Source: Alphaproteobacteria bacterium
GTDB lineage: Bacteria > Pseudomonadota > Alphaproteobacteria > SHVZ01
Assembly: GCA_016869375.1 (NCBI GenBank)
Contig: VGEH01000039.1
Span: 1 to 33,769 of the forward strand
Length of the DNA stretch: 33,769 bases
Reading direction: 5' to 3'
Under the pieces are notes generated by a model that saw nothing but the letters and a program-made list of their open reading frames with translations, was not told the DNA's origin and did not search any database. Made by a program: the position numbers and the translations under genes. The number at the start of each line of letters is the position of its first letter. Within the stretch, counting starts at the first letter, position 1. Below are positions 24,113-32,674 of the stretch, piece after piece.

Positions 24113-25113
24113 CGGATCTGGTCGTGGATCGTGAGCGTCGCGATCAGGGTCTGCAGCGCGTCGCGGCCGTCGATCACCGGCCTTGCTTCGCCACGGATAA
24201 CGTCGGCGAAATGCGCGATCTGCCGGTCGAGCGGATCCGCATGCGCGACATCGAGGCGCTCCATCGAGAGCGGCGCGGTCCAGCTCGCCTCGTCGGTGTA
24301 GCGCCAGCGCTTGAGGCTCGGCATGGCGAGCGAGCCTTCGGTGCCGGCGACGAGGTAGCAATCCTCGGGCAGCCGCGGAAAGACCTTGTTCTCGCCGGAG
24401 GTCAGCTCCCAGCTCCACGGCGCCGCCGCGGCATCGGAGAGCGCGATGGTGCCGAGCGCGCCGCTGGCGAAGCGGAGGATCGCGGTCGCGCTGTCCTCCA
24501 CGGGGAAGTTGCGCAGCGCGCGCGAGCCCATCGCCTGGATCTCGGCGATCTCGCCGAGCAGGAAGCGCAGATCGTCGATGACATGAATCAGGTTGATCAG
24601 CACCGGCCCGCCGCCGGGCTCGCGCCGCCAGGCCGTGTCGAAATAGGGCGCGGGCTTGAGGAAGGTGGTGAAGGCCGAGGCGGTGGCGATGCGGCCGAGT
24701 TCTCCGCCGCGGATCAGCGCGCGCGCACTGGCCATGATCGGGTTGTGCCGGCGGTGATGGCCGACGAGCACCGGCACCTTGGCGCGCTCGGCAGCCTCGA
24801 CGATGCGCTCGCCATTGGCGGCGGTCTCGGCCAGCGGCTTCTCGATCAGCACCGGCAATCCCCGCGCGATGCAGGCGAGCGCGTTGGGGGCATGCGCGGC
24901 GTTGGGCGTGGCGACGATGACGCCGTCGAGCTTTTCTTCCTCCAGCATCGTTTCGAGGTCGGCATGGATGGGCACGCCAAATCCCGCATCCCGGATAGCT
25001 GGCGCCGGATCGGCAATGGCGGCCAGGCGGCAGGCGGGCGAGCGCTGGAGGCGCAGGATATGGGCGCGGCCGATCAGCCCGGCGCCGGCGATTCCGATGG
25101 CGAGTTTCGACAT
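24109..25113 (-). CDS. Gfo/Idh/MocA-family oxidoreductase
   Basis: This 334-residue NAD(P)-dependent dehydrogenase has an N-terminal Rossmann motif IGIAGAGLIGRAHI, the EKPLAET motif (Lys ~96) that carries the catalytic Lys, and the second-domain catalytic region LINLIHVIDDLRFLLGE (near residue 180). The family acts on sugars, inositols and related polyols. Its position, tail to tail with a glycosidase gene (4-bp overlap), fits sugar catabolism, but they are on opposite strands, so co-regulation is not implied. I use the ATG at 25113 (MSKLAIG); the track's longer start adds 12 residues with no family match. Confidence 0.92.
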   Translation of the reverse strand: MSKLAIGIAGAGLIGRAHILRLQRSPACRLAAIADPAPAIRDAGFGVPIHADLETMLEEEKLDGVIVATPNAAHAPNALACIARGLPVLIEKPLAETAANGERIVEAAERAKVPVLVGHHRRHNPIMASARALIRGGELGRIATASAFTTFLKPAPYFDTAWRREPGGGPVLINLIHVIDDLRFLLGEIAEIQAMGSRALRNFPVEDSATAILRFASGALGTIALSDAAAAPWSWELTSGENKVFPRLPEDCYLVAGTEGSLAMPSLKRWRYTDEASWTAPLSMERLDVAHADPLDRQIAHFADVIRGEARPVIDGRDALQTLIATLTIHDQIR

Positions 25114-25196
25114 GGCGCGACTGTCGCGTGCAGGCGGATGGCTTGGCAAGCAGCAGCGTCTCGACGTAGCGTTCCTTCCCTTCCGCCGGAGCTCCC

Positions 25197-26075
25197 ATGA
25201 CCGCGATCGTCCAGGCCAGCCGTCTCCGTGTGCGTCCGCTCGGCAACGCGCTCGGCGCGGAAGTCACCGGCGGCGATCTCAAGACGGCGAGCGAGGCGGA
25301 TATCGAGGCGCTGCGCGAGGCGATCCTCGATCGCTACGTGCTTCGGCTCCGCGGCTACAGGCTCGACGACATCGAGTTCACGCGTTTCGTCGAGCGGCTG
25401 GGGCCGCTCCACACATCGCCCGACTATGTGAAGGACCGGAAGGTCTATGTGAAGGAGTCGCCGCTGATGAGCGTCGTCTCCAACATCGTCGAGAATGGCG
25501 AGCCGATCGGCCATCACGGCGATGGCGAGCTGGGATGGCACACCGATCTCTCCTTCACCGATATCCCCTCAGAGTTCACACTGCTCTGCGCGCGCGAGGT
25601 GCCGCCGAAAGGCGGCAATACCTGGTTCTGCGACATGTATGACGCCTATGAGTCGCTGTCGTTGGAGATGAAGCAGCGGGTCGCACGCCTCACGCTCAAG
25701 CATCAGGCGAGCCACAACCCGCAATACGGGCGCTGGCCCGGCTGGTCGCATATCGAGACGGACGATGTGCGCGAGATGCCGGGGCCGATCCATCCGCTGG
25801 TGCGCACCCATCCGGTGAGCGGTCGGAAGACGCTCTATCTCGGCCGCCGCTTCGGCGCCTATATCCCAGGCCTCAAGCTGGAGAAGAGCGAGGCGTTGCT
25901 CGACGAGCTCTGGTCGCATGCCGGGCGGCCGGAGCATTGCTTCATCCAGGAGTGGCAGCAGGGCGACATCGTCATGTGGGATAACCGCTGCACCATGCAC
26001 CGGCGCGACGCCTTCCCGGGGCAGGGACGGCGGCGCATGCACGGGCTGATGACGCGCGGCACGCGGCCGGAGTGA
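25197..26075 (+). CDS. TauD/TfdA-family Fe(II)/2-oxoglutarate dioxygenase
   Basis: This 292-residue dioxygenase is close to the TauD type. The N-terminal part LRVRPLGNALGAEVTGGDL is the common opening of TauD and TfdA. The iron ligands are His115 and Asp117 in GWHTDLSF, and His268 in TMHRRDAF, with the terminal Arg of RRMHGLMTRG suited to bind 2-oxoglutarate. It should hydroxylate a carbon next to a heteroatom, releasing the group attached. It heads a three-gene operon with a glutamine-synthetase-like ligase and an isochorismatase-like hydrolase, so an amine, amide or ether-type nitrogen compound is a better guess than taurine. GGAG lies about 7 nt before the ATG. Confidence 0.93.
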   Translation: MTAIVQASRLRVRPLGNALGAEVTGGDLKTASEADIEALREAILDRYVLRLRGYRLDDIEFTRFVERLGPLHTSPDYVKDRKVYVKESPLMSVVSNIVENGEPIGHHGDGELGWHTDLSFTDIPSEFTLLCAREVPPKGGNTWFCDMYDAYESLSLEMKQRVARLTLKHQASHNPQYGRWPGWSHIETDDVREMPGPIHPLVRTHPVSGRKTLYLGRRFGAYIPGLKLEKSEALLDELWSHAGRPEHCFIQEWQQGDIVMWDNRCTMHRRDAFPGQGRRRMHGLMTRGTRPE

Positions 26076-26086
26076 AGGACGAGGCT

Positions 26087-27343
26087 ATGAACCGCGAAGC
26101 GCTGATCATGGTCTGCACCTGCGAGATGTCGGGGCGGGTGCGTGGCAAGGGCTTCCCCGCACGCGAGCTTTCTTCGCGCATGAAGAGCGGCGTCGGCTGG
26201 GTTCCGACCAACTCGATGATCAACGCCTTCTCGAAAATCCCGGCGACGCCCTTCGGCACCGGGGGCGATCTGATCCTGGTGCCGGACGCGGAGGCGGAAG
26301 CCAAGGCCGAGTTCGGCGACGGCTCGGCCCCGGAGCATTTCTTCCTCGGCGACATCAGGCAGCTCGACGGCACGCCCTGGGAATGCTGCCCGCGCAATTT
26401 CGCCCGGCGCGCGCTCGCGGCCCTGAAGGAAGTTGCAGGCGTGAATCTGCTCTCCGCCTTCGAGCATGAGTTCGTCTATACCGGCGTCGAAAGTCGGCCC
26501 GGCGAATCCTATTCGCTGGATGCCTATCGCCGGCAGGGCATCTTCGCCGAAGGTTTCACCGCAGCGCTGCGCCAGGCCGGCGCCGAGCCCGAGACCTTCC
26601 TTCCCGAGTACGGCGCATGCCAATACGAGTTCACCGTCTCCCCGGCGCTCGGCCTGCAATCGGCCGATCGCGCCGTGATCGCGCGCGAAATGGCGCGGGC
26701 GACCGCGCATCGCCTCGGCCATCGCGCCATCTTCTCGCCGATCCTCGATCCCGCCGGCGTCGGCAATGGCGTGCATATCCATTTCAGTTTTCGCGATGCG
26801 CATGGCGGCTCGGCGACGCACGATCCGAAGGATCCGTTCGGCCTCTCGCCGATCGCGCGCCACTTCGCCGCCGGGCTCCTGCATCACATGCCGGCGCTGA
26901 CTGCGATCACCGCGCCGTCATCCGTCTCCTACATCCGGCTGCGCCCCAATCGCTGGGCGCCGACAGTCGCCGACCTTAAGCGCCAGGACCGCGGCGCGGC
27001 GATCCGCATCTGCCCGGTGATCCCGGGCGCGGATGTCGCGCGGCAGTTCAATCTCGAATATCGCGTCGCCGACTCGGCGGCGAGCCCGTACCTGACTTTA
27101 GGCGCGCTGGTCTTCGCCGGCGTCGACGGCATCAGGCGCAAGCTCGACCTGCCGAGCGAAGGCCCGCCGCTGTCGGCGACGCTCTCATCCGCGCTCGATG
27201 CGCTCGAAGCGTCAGCGCCGGCAAAGGAGTGGATGGGCGCCGCCTTCCACAACGCCTACCTCGTCCACAAGCGCGGCGAGCTCGCCGGTCTCGAGGGCCT
27301 GGACGAGAAGGCGTGCTGCGACCTCTACGCGGAGACCTACTAG
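26087..27343 (+). CDS. Glutamine-synthetase-family ligase
   Basis: This is a 418-residue member of the GS superfamily but probably not the housekeeping enzyme. The active-site strands are all visible: FEHEFVYTG (residues ~124-132), EYGACQYEFTVSP, GVGNGVHIHFSF and the Arg-containing YIRLRPNRWAPT and NLEYRVADSAASPYL. The NRWAPT loop, instead of the PGYEAP type of GlnA, points to the gamma-glutamyl-ligase or GlnT-like branch, which joins amines or ammonia to a carboxylate using ATP. I take the ATG at 26087, with AAGGA seven bases upstream; a GTG at 26072 overlapping the dioxygenase stop is the alternative. Its TAG shares a base with the next start codon, giving tight coupling. The substrate is inferred from neighbours. 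Confidence 0.88.
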   Translation: MNREALIMVCTCEMSGRVRGKGFPARELSSRMKSGVGWVPTNSMINAFSKIPATPFGTGGDLILVPDAEAEAKAEFGDGSAPEHFFLGDIRQLDGTPWECCPRNFARRALAALKEVAGVNLLSAFEHEFVYTGVESRPGESYSLDAYRRQGIFAEGFTAALRQAGAEPETFLPEYGACQYEFTVSPALGLQSADRAVIAREMARATAHRLGHRAIFSPILDPAGVGNGVHIHFSFRDAHGGSATHDPKDPFGLSPIARHFAAGLLHHMPALTAITAPSSVSYIRLRPNRWAPTVADLKRQDRGAAIRICPVIPGADVARQFNLEYRVADSAASPYLTLGALVFAGVDGIRRKLDLPSEGPPLSATLSSALDALEASAPAKEWMGAAFHNAYLVHKRGELAGLEGLDEKACCDLYAETY

Positions 27344-27999
27344 TGCCGAATCTGGACCACCCGACCTCGCGCGAGATCGCGGTCGAGCCGAAGGCGACGA
27401 CGCTGCTCTACATCGACGTGCAGAACTACTGCGCGCGGCGCGACGGCACGGAGTTCGCCAACCACACGCCGGAAGTCTTCCAGGAGAAGCTGGGTTACTT
27501 CTTCGATGAGATGGAAGGGCGCGTGATCCCGAACATGCAGCGGCTCCAGGCCGGGTGCCGCAAGGCCGGGATCGAGGTCATGTACACGGTGATCCAGAAC
27601 CTGACCAAGGACGGCCGCGACCGCTCGCTCGACTACAAGATCACCGGCTTTTCGGTGCCGCCGGGATCCTGGGACGCGCAGGTGATCGACGCGATCAAGC
27701 CGGGCGACGACGAGATCGTGCTGCCCAAGACCTCGTCCAATGTCTTCCACTCCACCAACATCGACTATCTGCTGCGCAACCTCGGCACCAGGTACTTGGT
27801 CATCTCCGGCATCGTCACCGACCAGTGCATCGACGGCGCCGTGCGCTCGGCCTGCGACCTGGGTTACCTGGTCACGCTCGTGACCGATGCCTGCGCCACC
27901 TACACCAGAGAGCGTCACGACTTCACGTTGCGGGCGATCAAGGGCTATTGCCGCCAACGTACGACGGACGAGTTCCTGAAGGAGCTCGGCGTATCCTGA
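27343..27999 (+). CDS. Isochorismatase-like cysteine hydrolase
   Basis: This 218-residue hydrolase has the Asp-Lys-Cys triad: Asp25 in LLYIDVQNY, Lys129 in VLPKTSSNVF and Cys162 in IVTDQCIDGAV, with the cis-peptide VTDQ segment typical of the superfamily. Members cleave amides such as biuret, ureidoacrylate, nicotinamide and N-carbamoyl compounds. The start is a GTG whose first base is the last base of the ligase stop; the track's longer version is an ORF shadow of the ligase. As the third gene of the operon it probably removes an amide or carbamoyl group from the same substrate line. Confidence 0.92.
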   Translation: MPNLDHPTSREIAVEPKATTLLYIDVQNYCARRDGTEFANHTPEVFQEKLGYFFDEMEGRVIPNMQRLQAGCRKAGIEVMYTVIQNLTKDGRDRSLDYKITGFSVPPGSWDAQVIDAIKPGDDEIVLPKTSSNVFHSTNIDYLLRNLGTRYLVISGIVTDQCIDGAVRSACDLGYLVTLVTDACATYTRERHDFTLRAIKGYCRQRTTDEFLKELGVS

Positions 28000-28015
28000 A
28001 CGCCGGTTGAGGTAC

Positions 28016-28026
28016 TCGGTTACCGA
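28016..28026. promoter_or_regulatory. Palindrome upstream of the small HTH-like gene
   Basis: TCGGT-T-ACCGA is an 11-bp palindrome with one central base, located 17 bp after the isochorismatase stop and about 64 bp before the putative CTG start. It could be an operator or part of a weak terminator; it has AAAAA right after it on the plus strand, which fits a short terminator as well. Confidence 0.3.
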
Positions 28027-28089
28027 AAAATCACCGATGGATGAGTTGGACGCGGTCTAACCTCTGCCGCTCTTGGGAGGGTACGGGGT

Positions 28090-28338
28090 CTGAGGACGTT
28101 CGGCGGCATCAGTCGTGAGGCGGCGCTTGAGCTGATCGCTGCGAATCCTGGTATCTCGGACCGCGAGATTGCCGAGCGCACGCTCGGCCCCGGCACGCTC
28201 GGCACCGCCGTGAACGCGGTCTGCCGCGCCCTCGCCGATGCCGGCCTCACGCGCCGGCGGCTCCGCAGCGACGGTCTCCTCGGCAACTGGCTGATGAAGG
28301 ACGATCCCTCGCCGGGCCGCGCGCCGGCGGCGGATTGA
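28090..28338 (+). CDS. Small winged-helix-like protein with apparent CTG start
   Basis: An 82-codon frame absent from the ORF track runs from a CTG at 28090 to TGA at 28338. Its composition and third-position GC look fully coding, and ALELIAANPGISDREIAERT followed by AVNAVCRALADAGLTRRRL and LLGNWLM resembles a helix-turn-helix domain I have seen at the end of alphaproteobacterial small proteins. Going upstream, the frame has no ATG, GTG or TTG before an in-frame TGA; GGAGGG sits eight bases before the CTG, an ideal ribosome-binding position. Either translation starts at CTG, or the frame is the remnant of a longer gene that lost its front. The product may bind DNA; the target is unknown. Confidence 0.5.
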   Translation: MRTFGGISREAALELIAANPGISDREIAERTLGPGTLGTAVNAVCRALADAGLTRRRLRSDGLLGNWLMKDDPSPGRAPAAD

Positions 28339-28345
28339 CGACCGC

Positions 28346-30148
28346 TCAGTCGGTACGCCACCGAGTCAAAGGCAGCTCGATCATGCTGGGCTCGGCGCCG
28401 CCGCGAATGATCTCGAAACGCTCCGGCCGATCGGAGGTTGGCGCGAAGGTGTCGGCATCGGCACCGGCGATCGCGAGGCGGAGACGATGTCCGACCCGGA
28501 TCAGCGCCGCGGTGGCGAAGAGCTTCAGCTTGAGCGTGAAGGCTTCGCCGGGGATGACGGGAAGCGCATCGGCGCGACGGAACGAGTGCGGCGCCGGGCC
28601 TGGATCGTAGGGCAGCGCCTTCGGATCGGCGATCCTGCGGTTGATCGCGCGGAGCTGGCCCTCGGTCAGATAGGTCACACGGCCATCCGGCGCGACATTC
28701 TCGAGGTAGGCGAAAACGACGGGATCGGATGTTCGCGTCCGCATGCGAAGCGTCATCACCGGCCAGCCGGCGAGCTCGAAATCTTCCGAGAACGGTGCGC
28801 TGTCGTAGGTGAGAAGCTTTCGATCTTCCTCACGACGATCCGGATAGCTTGGCCGCGCGATCCAGTGCCAGCGGTTGGTTCGTCCGGTCGTCGCGGTCGG
28901 ATCGACCTCGTAGACGTCGGTGCCGGGCATCGGCGCGCCACCGTACAGTCGGCCATTCTCGTCGAGATGGAAGCGGCTGCCCGCGCTGGAAAACCGGGAC
29001 GCCTCCTTCATCACGCCGGCGCCGAGCACGTAGTAGCGAATGCGTCGGTTCGCCTTCCGCAACAGCGTAAGCGGGTAGCGGCCATGCAGAACCTGGTCGG
29101 CGTAGACCACCGTCTGGCGTTCCTGCTCCTTGAGCGAGGGCATCGGCTCCTCGACATCGGGTAGGAGTGGGTCGGCGCGCGCGTCGCCGCCGTGGGTATT
29201 GGCGGTGATGATGATCTCTGCGGGCACGTCGGCCGCCGAGTTGAAGCGGCTGAGCGCGGCCTCGGCGGTGTTGCAGTCGATCCATGAGCCCCAGTACTGC
29301 ACCGGCTTCTTCTCGCGGCGCACGGCGTCCATCTTCGAGCCGCAGCAGCCCTCGAAGAAGGAAGAACCGTTGTGCGCGATGTCATCGCGGAACTCGATCG
29401 CCGCGTAGTCCTCGATCGTCCAATGCGCGGCTAGCTGCTCGCGCGCCCGGAGGGCCTGGTTGAGCAGCGCGCCGTCCGGGTCCTCGTCGACCGGCTGCAG
29501 CGTCGGGAAGAGCTTTCGTACATCCTCGATCCGCTCGCGCGCATCGAGCCCCGCTTCGTCCGGATTGACCAGCGCGCCCGTACGCGTGCGCGGGCGGCCG
29601 AAATCGATCTCGCGGATGCCGCTCATCCAGTCATGGAACATGGCGCGGTTGAAGATGCCGCCCGGCCAGAACAGCTCCCAGAAGTCGAAATCGGTCTGGC
29701 GCGGGATCGCCGCGATCAGGGCCGGGGCCGGCCGCGTCGTCGCCATGTCCGCGGTGTTGGCGGTGTAGGAGACGCCGGTCGCGATCACTTTGCCGTTCGA
29801 CCAGGGCTGGCTCGCGGCATGGGCGATGATCTCGTCCATGTCCGCCTGCTCCTCGGGTCCGAGCTCGGCGGTACGTGCACCGAAGGACGAGGTCGAGCCG
29901 CGCACATCGACGACCATCGCGACGAACCCGGCCCTGAGCCAGGGATCGAGGCCGCGTGGTTGTCCTTTCCGTCGCACGCCGGCGCGACCGTAGCGCGTCT
30001 GGATCAGGAGGACCGATGCCGGCTCGCGCGGCTCTGTGCATCCGGGGAAGTAAAGCGAGACGGCGAGCCTGACGCCGTCGCGCATCGAAAGATAATAGGA
30101 GCGGTCGCTCCAGTCTGTCGGCTTCGCGACCATTCCCTCGGCGGTCAT
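28346..30148 (-). CDS. CocE/NonD-family alpha/beta hydrolase
   Basis: This 600-residue serine hydrolase of the X-Pro dipeptidyl-peptidase (S15)/cocaine-esterase group begins near YYLSMRDGVRLAVSLYFPG. Next comes the oxyanion segment IQTRYGR, then VDVRGSTSSFG, and the nucleophile Ser in ATGVSYTAN, where the family usually has GxSYxG; the Ala-Asn ending is an unusual elbow. The C-terminal third is the jelly-roll domain (GWPVMTLRMRTRTSDPVVFAYLE). The enzyme should hydrolyse an ester or amide; no signal peptide is evident. The track starts at a TTG 36 bases upstream; I prefer the ATG at 30148, although neither has a clear ribosome-binding site. It lies downstream of the second hybrid kinase on the same strand, behind a hairpin. 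Confidence 0.88.
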   Translation of the reverse strand: MTAEGMVAKPTDWSDRSYYLSMRDGVRLAVSLYFPGCTEPREPASVLLIQTRYGRAGVRRKGQPRGLDPWLRAGFVAMVVDVRGSTSSFGARTAELGPEEQADMDEIIAHAASQPWSNGKVIATGVSYTANTADMATTRPAPALIAAIPRQTDFDFWELFWPGGIFNRAMFHDWMSGIREIDFGRPRTRTGALVNPDEAGLDARERIEDVRKLFPTLQPVDEDPDGALLNQALRAREQLAAHWTIEDYAAIEFRDDIAHNGSSFFEGCCGSKMDAVRREKKPVQYWGSWIDCNTAEAALSRFNSAADVPAEIIITANTHGGDARADPLLPDVEEPMPSLKEQERQTVVYADQVLHGRYPLTLLRKANRRIRYYVLGAGVMKEASRFSSAGSRFHLDENGRLYGGAPMPGTDVYEVDPTATTGRTNRWHWIARPSYPDRREEDRKLLTYDSAPFSEDFELAGWPVMTLRMRTRTSDPVVFAYLENVAPDGRVTYLTEGQLRAINRRIADPKALPYDPGPAPHSFRRADALPVIPGEAFTLKLKLFATAALIRVGHRLRLAIAGADADTFAPTSDRPERFEIIRGGAEPSMIELPLTRWRTD

Positions 30149-30187
30149 TGTGAAAACAGCATTGGCTGCGTGGGAAGCCGTCAAATC

Positions 30188-30206
30188 GACGGCTCGCCGA
30201 GCCGTC
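30188..30206 (-). terminator. Stem-loop overlapping the stop codon of the second hybrid kinase
   Basis: GACGGCTC and GAGCCGTC form a perfect 8-bp stem with a 3-nt loop. The TGA of the kinase gene is inside the stem's first bases. On the transcribed strand the stem is followed by GATTT only, so as a terminator it would be weak. It would still separate the kinase message from the hydrolase gene. Confidence 0.45.
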
Positions 30207-32508
30207 AGACTTGTTCCTTCGTCTCTACCGTCACCTGATCTCCGGCCGCGCGACGTGACAGCGCGGCATCGACCGCTTCGAGGAAGGTGCGAACATCGAG
30301 CGGCTTGGTGAGGTAGGCGGTGAAGCCTGCTTCCAACCCGCGCGCGATGTCGCCGGGGAGGGCGCCGGCGCTCAAAGCGAGCACGGGCGTGCCGGCGGCC
30401 TCCGGCGTGGCGCGGAGGCGCGCGAGGACCTCGTAGCCGTCGACGTCGGAGAGGTTGATGTCGAGGATGACGAGGTCCGGCCGATGCTGGCGCGCGAGCG
30501 CGAGGCCAGTCTCGCCGTCGGCGGCTTCGATCACTGTGACGCCGTCGAGCGTGGCAAGCACGTTGCGCAGCAGCACGCGGTTGGCCGGATTGTCCTCGAC
30601 ATGCAGCACGGAGAAGCCGGCGACCCCCGCCAGGCCGTCGCGGGCGTGCATCGCCGGCTCGATCTCCGCTGTCGGGGCGCCGGCATAGATCGAGACGTCG
30701 ATCCAGAAGACGCTGCCCTCAGGCGAGCTTGTAAAGCCGATCGAGCCGCCCATCAGCTCGACCAGCCGGCGGCTGAGCGCGAGCCCGATGCCGGTGCCTT
30801 CGATCGCCCGCGACTCGGCGCCGAGCCGATTGAAAGGCTGGAACAGCTCGGCCCGACGCTCGGGCGGAATACCTTCGCCGGTGTCGGTGATGGCGATCCT
30901 GAGCTTGTCCTCGCCGATCTCCTGGAAGGAAAAGCCGACCGTGCCGTTCGGCCGGTTGTACTTGATCGCGTTGGTGCCGAGATTGATCAGCACCTGGGCG
31001 AGCCGCACGCGATCGGCCAGCACCGGCGGCAGCCCGGCGCCATAGTCGCCCGTCTGGATCGCGATGCCGGATTTCTCCGCCGGCTGCCGCAGCGTGGCGA
31101 TCACCGATTTGACCAGCGGCACCAGGTCGACGCGCTCGTTCGAGACCGAAAGCTTGCCGGCATCGATCTTCGAGAGGTCGAGCACGTCGTCGATGAGGCC
31201 GAGCAGATGCCGGCCGCTCGACAGGATGTGCCCGACGAACTCGCGCTGCTTGTCGTTCAGCTCGCCGTAATAGGGGCGCGTCATCAGCTGGGCAAATCCC
31301 AGGATGCCGTTCATCGGCGTGCGCAGCTCGTGGCTCATCAGCGCGAGGAACTCGGATTTGGCGCGGTTGGCGTCGTCGGCCGCCTGCTTCTCGACCAGCA
31401 TGCGCCGTTCGCCCTGCTCCGCCTTGTCGCGTTCGCGGGCTCGCGTCTCGATCAGCTCAGCGGCCTTCGCGAGCGCGTTGCCGAGGGCGGCGACCTCCTT
31501 GATCTCGACCTGCGGCACCGTGACCTTCTCGGAGGACCCGAGCGCGAGTGCCGGCGCGGCCAACGCGTCGAGCGAGCGCGTGACGCGCATGCCGATCGCG
31601 TTGGCCAGCACCACCCCCACCAGCAGCACGAGAAGCGAGAAGGTGACGTTGACGATGAGCGGCTGGATCAGCCCCTTGGCGACGACGATGGCGGGCACGC
31701 CGAAGGCGATCATCCAGCCGGTGCGCGGCGAGCGGCTGAAGCCGCCCAGCATGGTGACGCCCTTTGGCGTGACGATCTCGAAGGCGCCTTCGTCGGCGCC
31801 CGCCGTGCGCTCCATGAACCGGGCCGGCGCCTTGGTCCCGACGTAGTTGCCGGGGTCGAATGTCAGCGCGCCCACGGTGCCGGAGCGGTCGAGGATGCCG
31901 ACGACCCAGCCTTCGGGGATCTTCTGGCGCTGCAGCACCTCGGCCAGCCGGTCGGCGAACATGCCCATGCCGACGAGATACCTGACCTCGCCGTCGACGA
32001 TGACCGGCACCGTGTTGCCGAGCACGAGCTTGCCGGTCGCAGGCCCGACGAAGAGATCGGAGACCACCGGCTTGCCGGTCGCGATCGCGCGGTCGATCAT
32101 CGGCGCGGTATTCTCGCGCGGCAGCGGCGAGCCGAAGGGCCGGACGGTGTTGATCAGCTGCTGGCCGGTCGGATCGTGGACGACGAGGTTGCTGCTGACC
32201 TGGTTCGCGAGCAGCGCCTTCGCCTCGGCGTAGAAGGCTTCGAGATTGCCGGATCGGAGCGTCTGCGAGGCGGCCAGCACCTGCAGGATCGAATGTATCG
32301 TGTTGATCTCGGCATCGACCGTCTGCATCAGCGCGCGGGCGGTCGCGATCATGTCGCGCTCCTGCGCGGCGCGTTCGCGCTGGTAGGATTCCCAGATCAG
32401 GAAGGCGGCGATCGAGGCGGCCGGCACGATGCAGGCGATCACCAGCCAGCGAAGCCAGAACTGCAGACTTCTCGGGCGATTTCCGACCGGCAACAGACTC
32501 GGCAGCAT
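30205..32508 (-). CDS. Hybrid sensor histidine kinase with Cache-type sensor and receiver
   Basis: This 767-residue membrane kinase has transmembrane helices at ~18-42 and ~283-308 flanking a periplasmic double-Cache-like sensor (VVHDPTGQQLINT, VPVIVDGEVRYLVGMGM), then a HAMP-like linker. HisKA has SHELRTPMNG (His ~391), HATPase has LGTNAIKYN, DTGEGIP and GTGIGLALS, and the C-terminal receiver has HVEDNPAN with phosphoacceptor in LVILDINLSDVDG (Asp ~684) and Lys in YLTKPL. There is no HPt, and no response-regulator gene adjoins it, so its phosphate must go to a partner elsewhere, possibly via the HPt of the first kinase. The ATG at 32508 has no strong ribosome-binding site. The signal is unknown. 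Confidence 0.93.
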   Translation of the reverse strand: MLPSLLPVGNRPRSLQFWLRWLVIACIVPAASIAAFLIWESYQRERAAQERDMIATARALMQTVDAEINTIHSILQVLAASQTLRSGNLEAFYAEAKALLANQVSSNLVVHDPTGQQLINTVRPFGSPLPRENTAPMIDRAIATGKPVVSDLFVGPATGKLVLGNTVPVIVDGEVRYLVGMGMFADRLAEVLQRQKIPEGWVVGILDRSGTVGALTFDPGNYVGTKAPARFMERTAGADEGAFEIVTPKGVTMLGGFSRSPRTGWMIAFGVPAIVVAKGLIQPLIVNVTFSLLVLLVGVVLANAIGMRVTRSLDALAAPALALGSSEKVTVPQVEIKEVAALGNALAKAAELIETRARERDKAEQGERRMLVEKQAADDANRAKSEFLALMSHELRTPMNGILGFAQLMTRPYYGELNDKQREFVGHILSSGRHLLGLIDDVLDLSKIDAGKLSVSNERVDLVPLVKSVIATLRQPAEKSGIAIQTGDYGAGLPPVLADRVRLAQVLINLGTNAIKYNRPNGTVGFSFQEIGEDKLRIAITDTGEGIPPERRAELFQPFNRLGAESRAIEGTGIGLALSRRLVELMGGSIGFTSSPEGSVFWIDVSIYAGAPTAEIEPAMHARDGLAGVAGFSVLHVEDNPANRVLLRNVLATLDGVTVIEAADGETGLALARQHRPDLVILDINLSDVDGYEVLARLRATPEAAGTPVLALSAGALPGDIARGLEAGFTAYLTKPLDVRTFLEAVDAALSRRAAGDQVTVETKEQV

Positions 32509-32674
32509 TCGGCCAGATCCACCCGACTGAAAGACGGTACAACCGCCGCGTTAGGCCCCCCGCCTGGAAGCTAGTCACTATTGGTAAACTTTTCCTAAAA
32601 ATGCCTTCGGACCTCCCTTCCGCCGAAGGTGGGGGATGCGCGCCGTCAGCACCTTCTCGTATTAATCCGGCGCC
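32509..32674. promoter_or_regulatory. Divergent promoter region of the second kinase and the CoaA-like gene
   Basis: This 166-bp gap has an AT-rich core (32575-32600, GGTAAACTTTTCC) suitable for the leftward kinase promoter. An inverted repeat CCTTCGG/CCGAAGG with a 12-nt loop lies at 32602-32627. TATTAA at 32660-32665 ends 9 bases before the CoaA-like ATG and could be its -10, with a very short leader, but no good -35 stands upstream. Confidence 0.35.

Noticed and set aside
23135-25282. 715-residue minus-strand ORF
   Set aside because: Low-complexity Arg/Ala-rich antisense shadow of the glycosidase and dehydrogenase genes.
28023-28060. Seven-codon ORF MDELDAV before the small HTH-like gene
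   Set aside because: Too short and without its own ribosome-binding site; could be a leader peptide but nothing supports it.
30484-32574. 696-residue plus-strand ORF
   Set aside because: Antisense shadow of the second hybrid kinase; composition is typical of GC-rich antisense frames.
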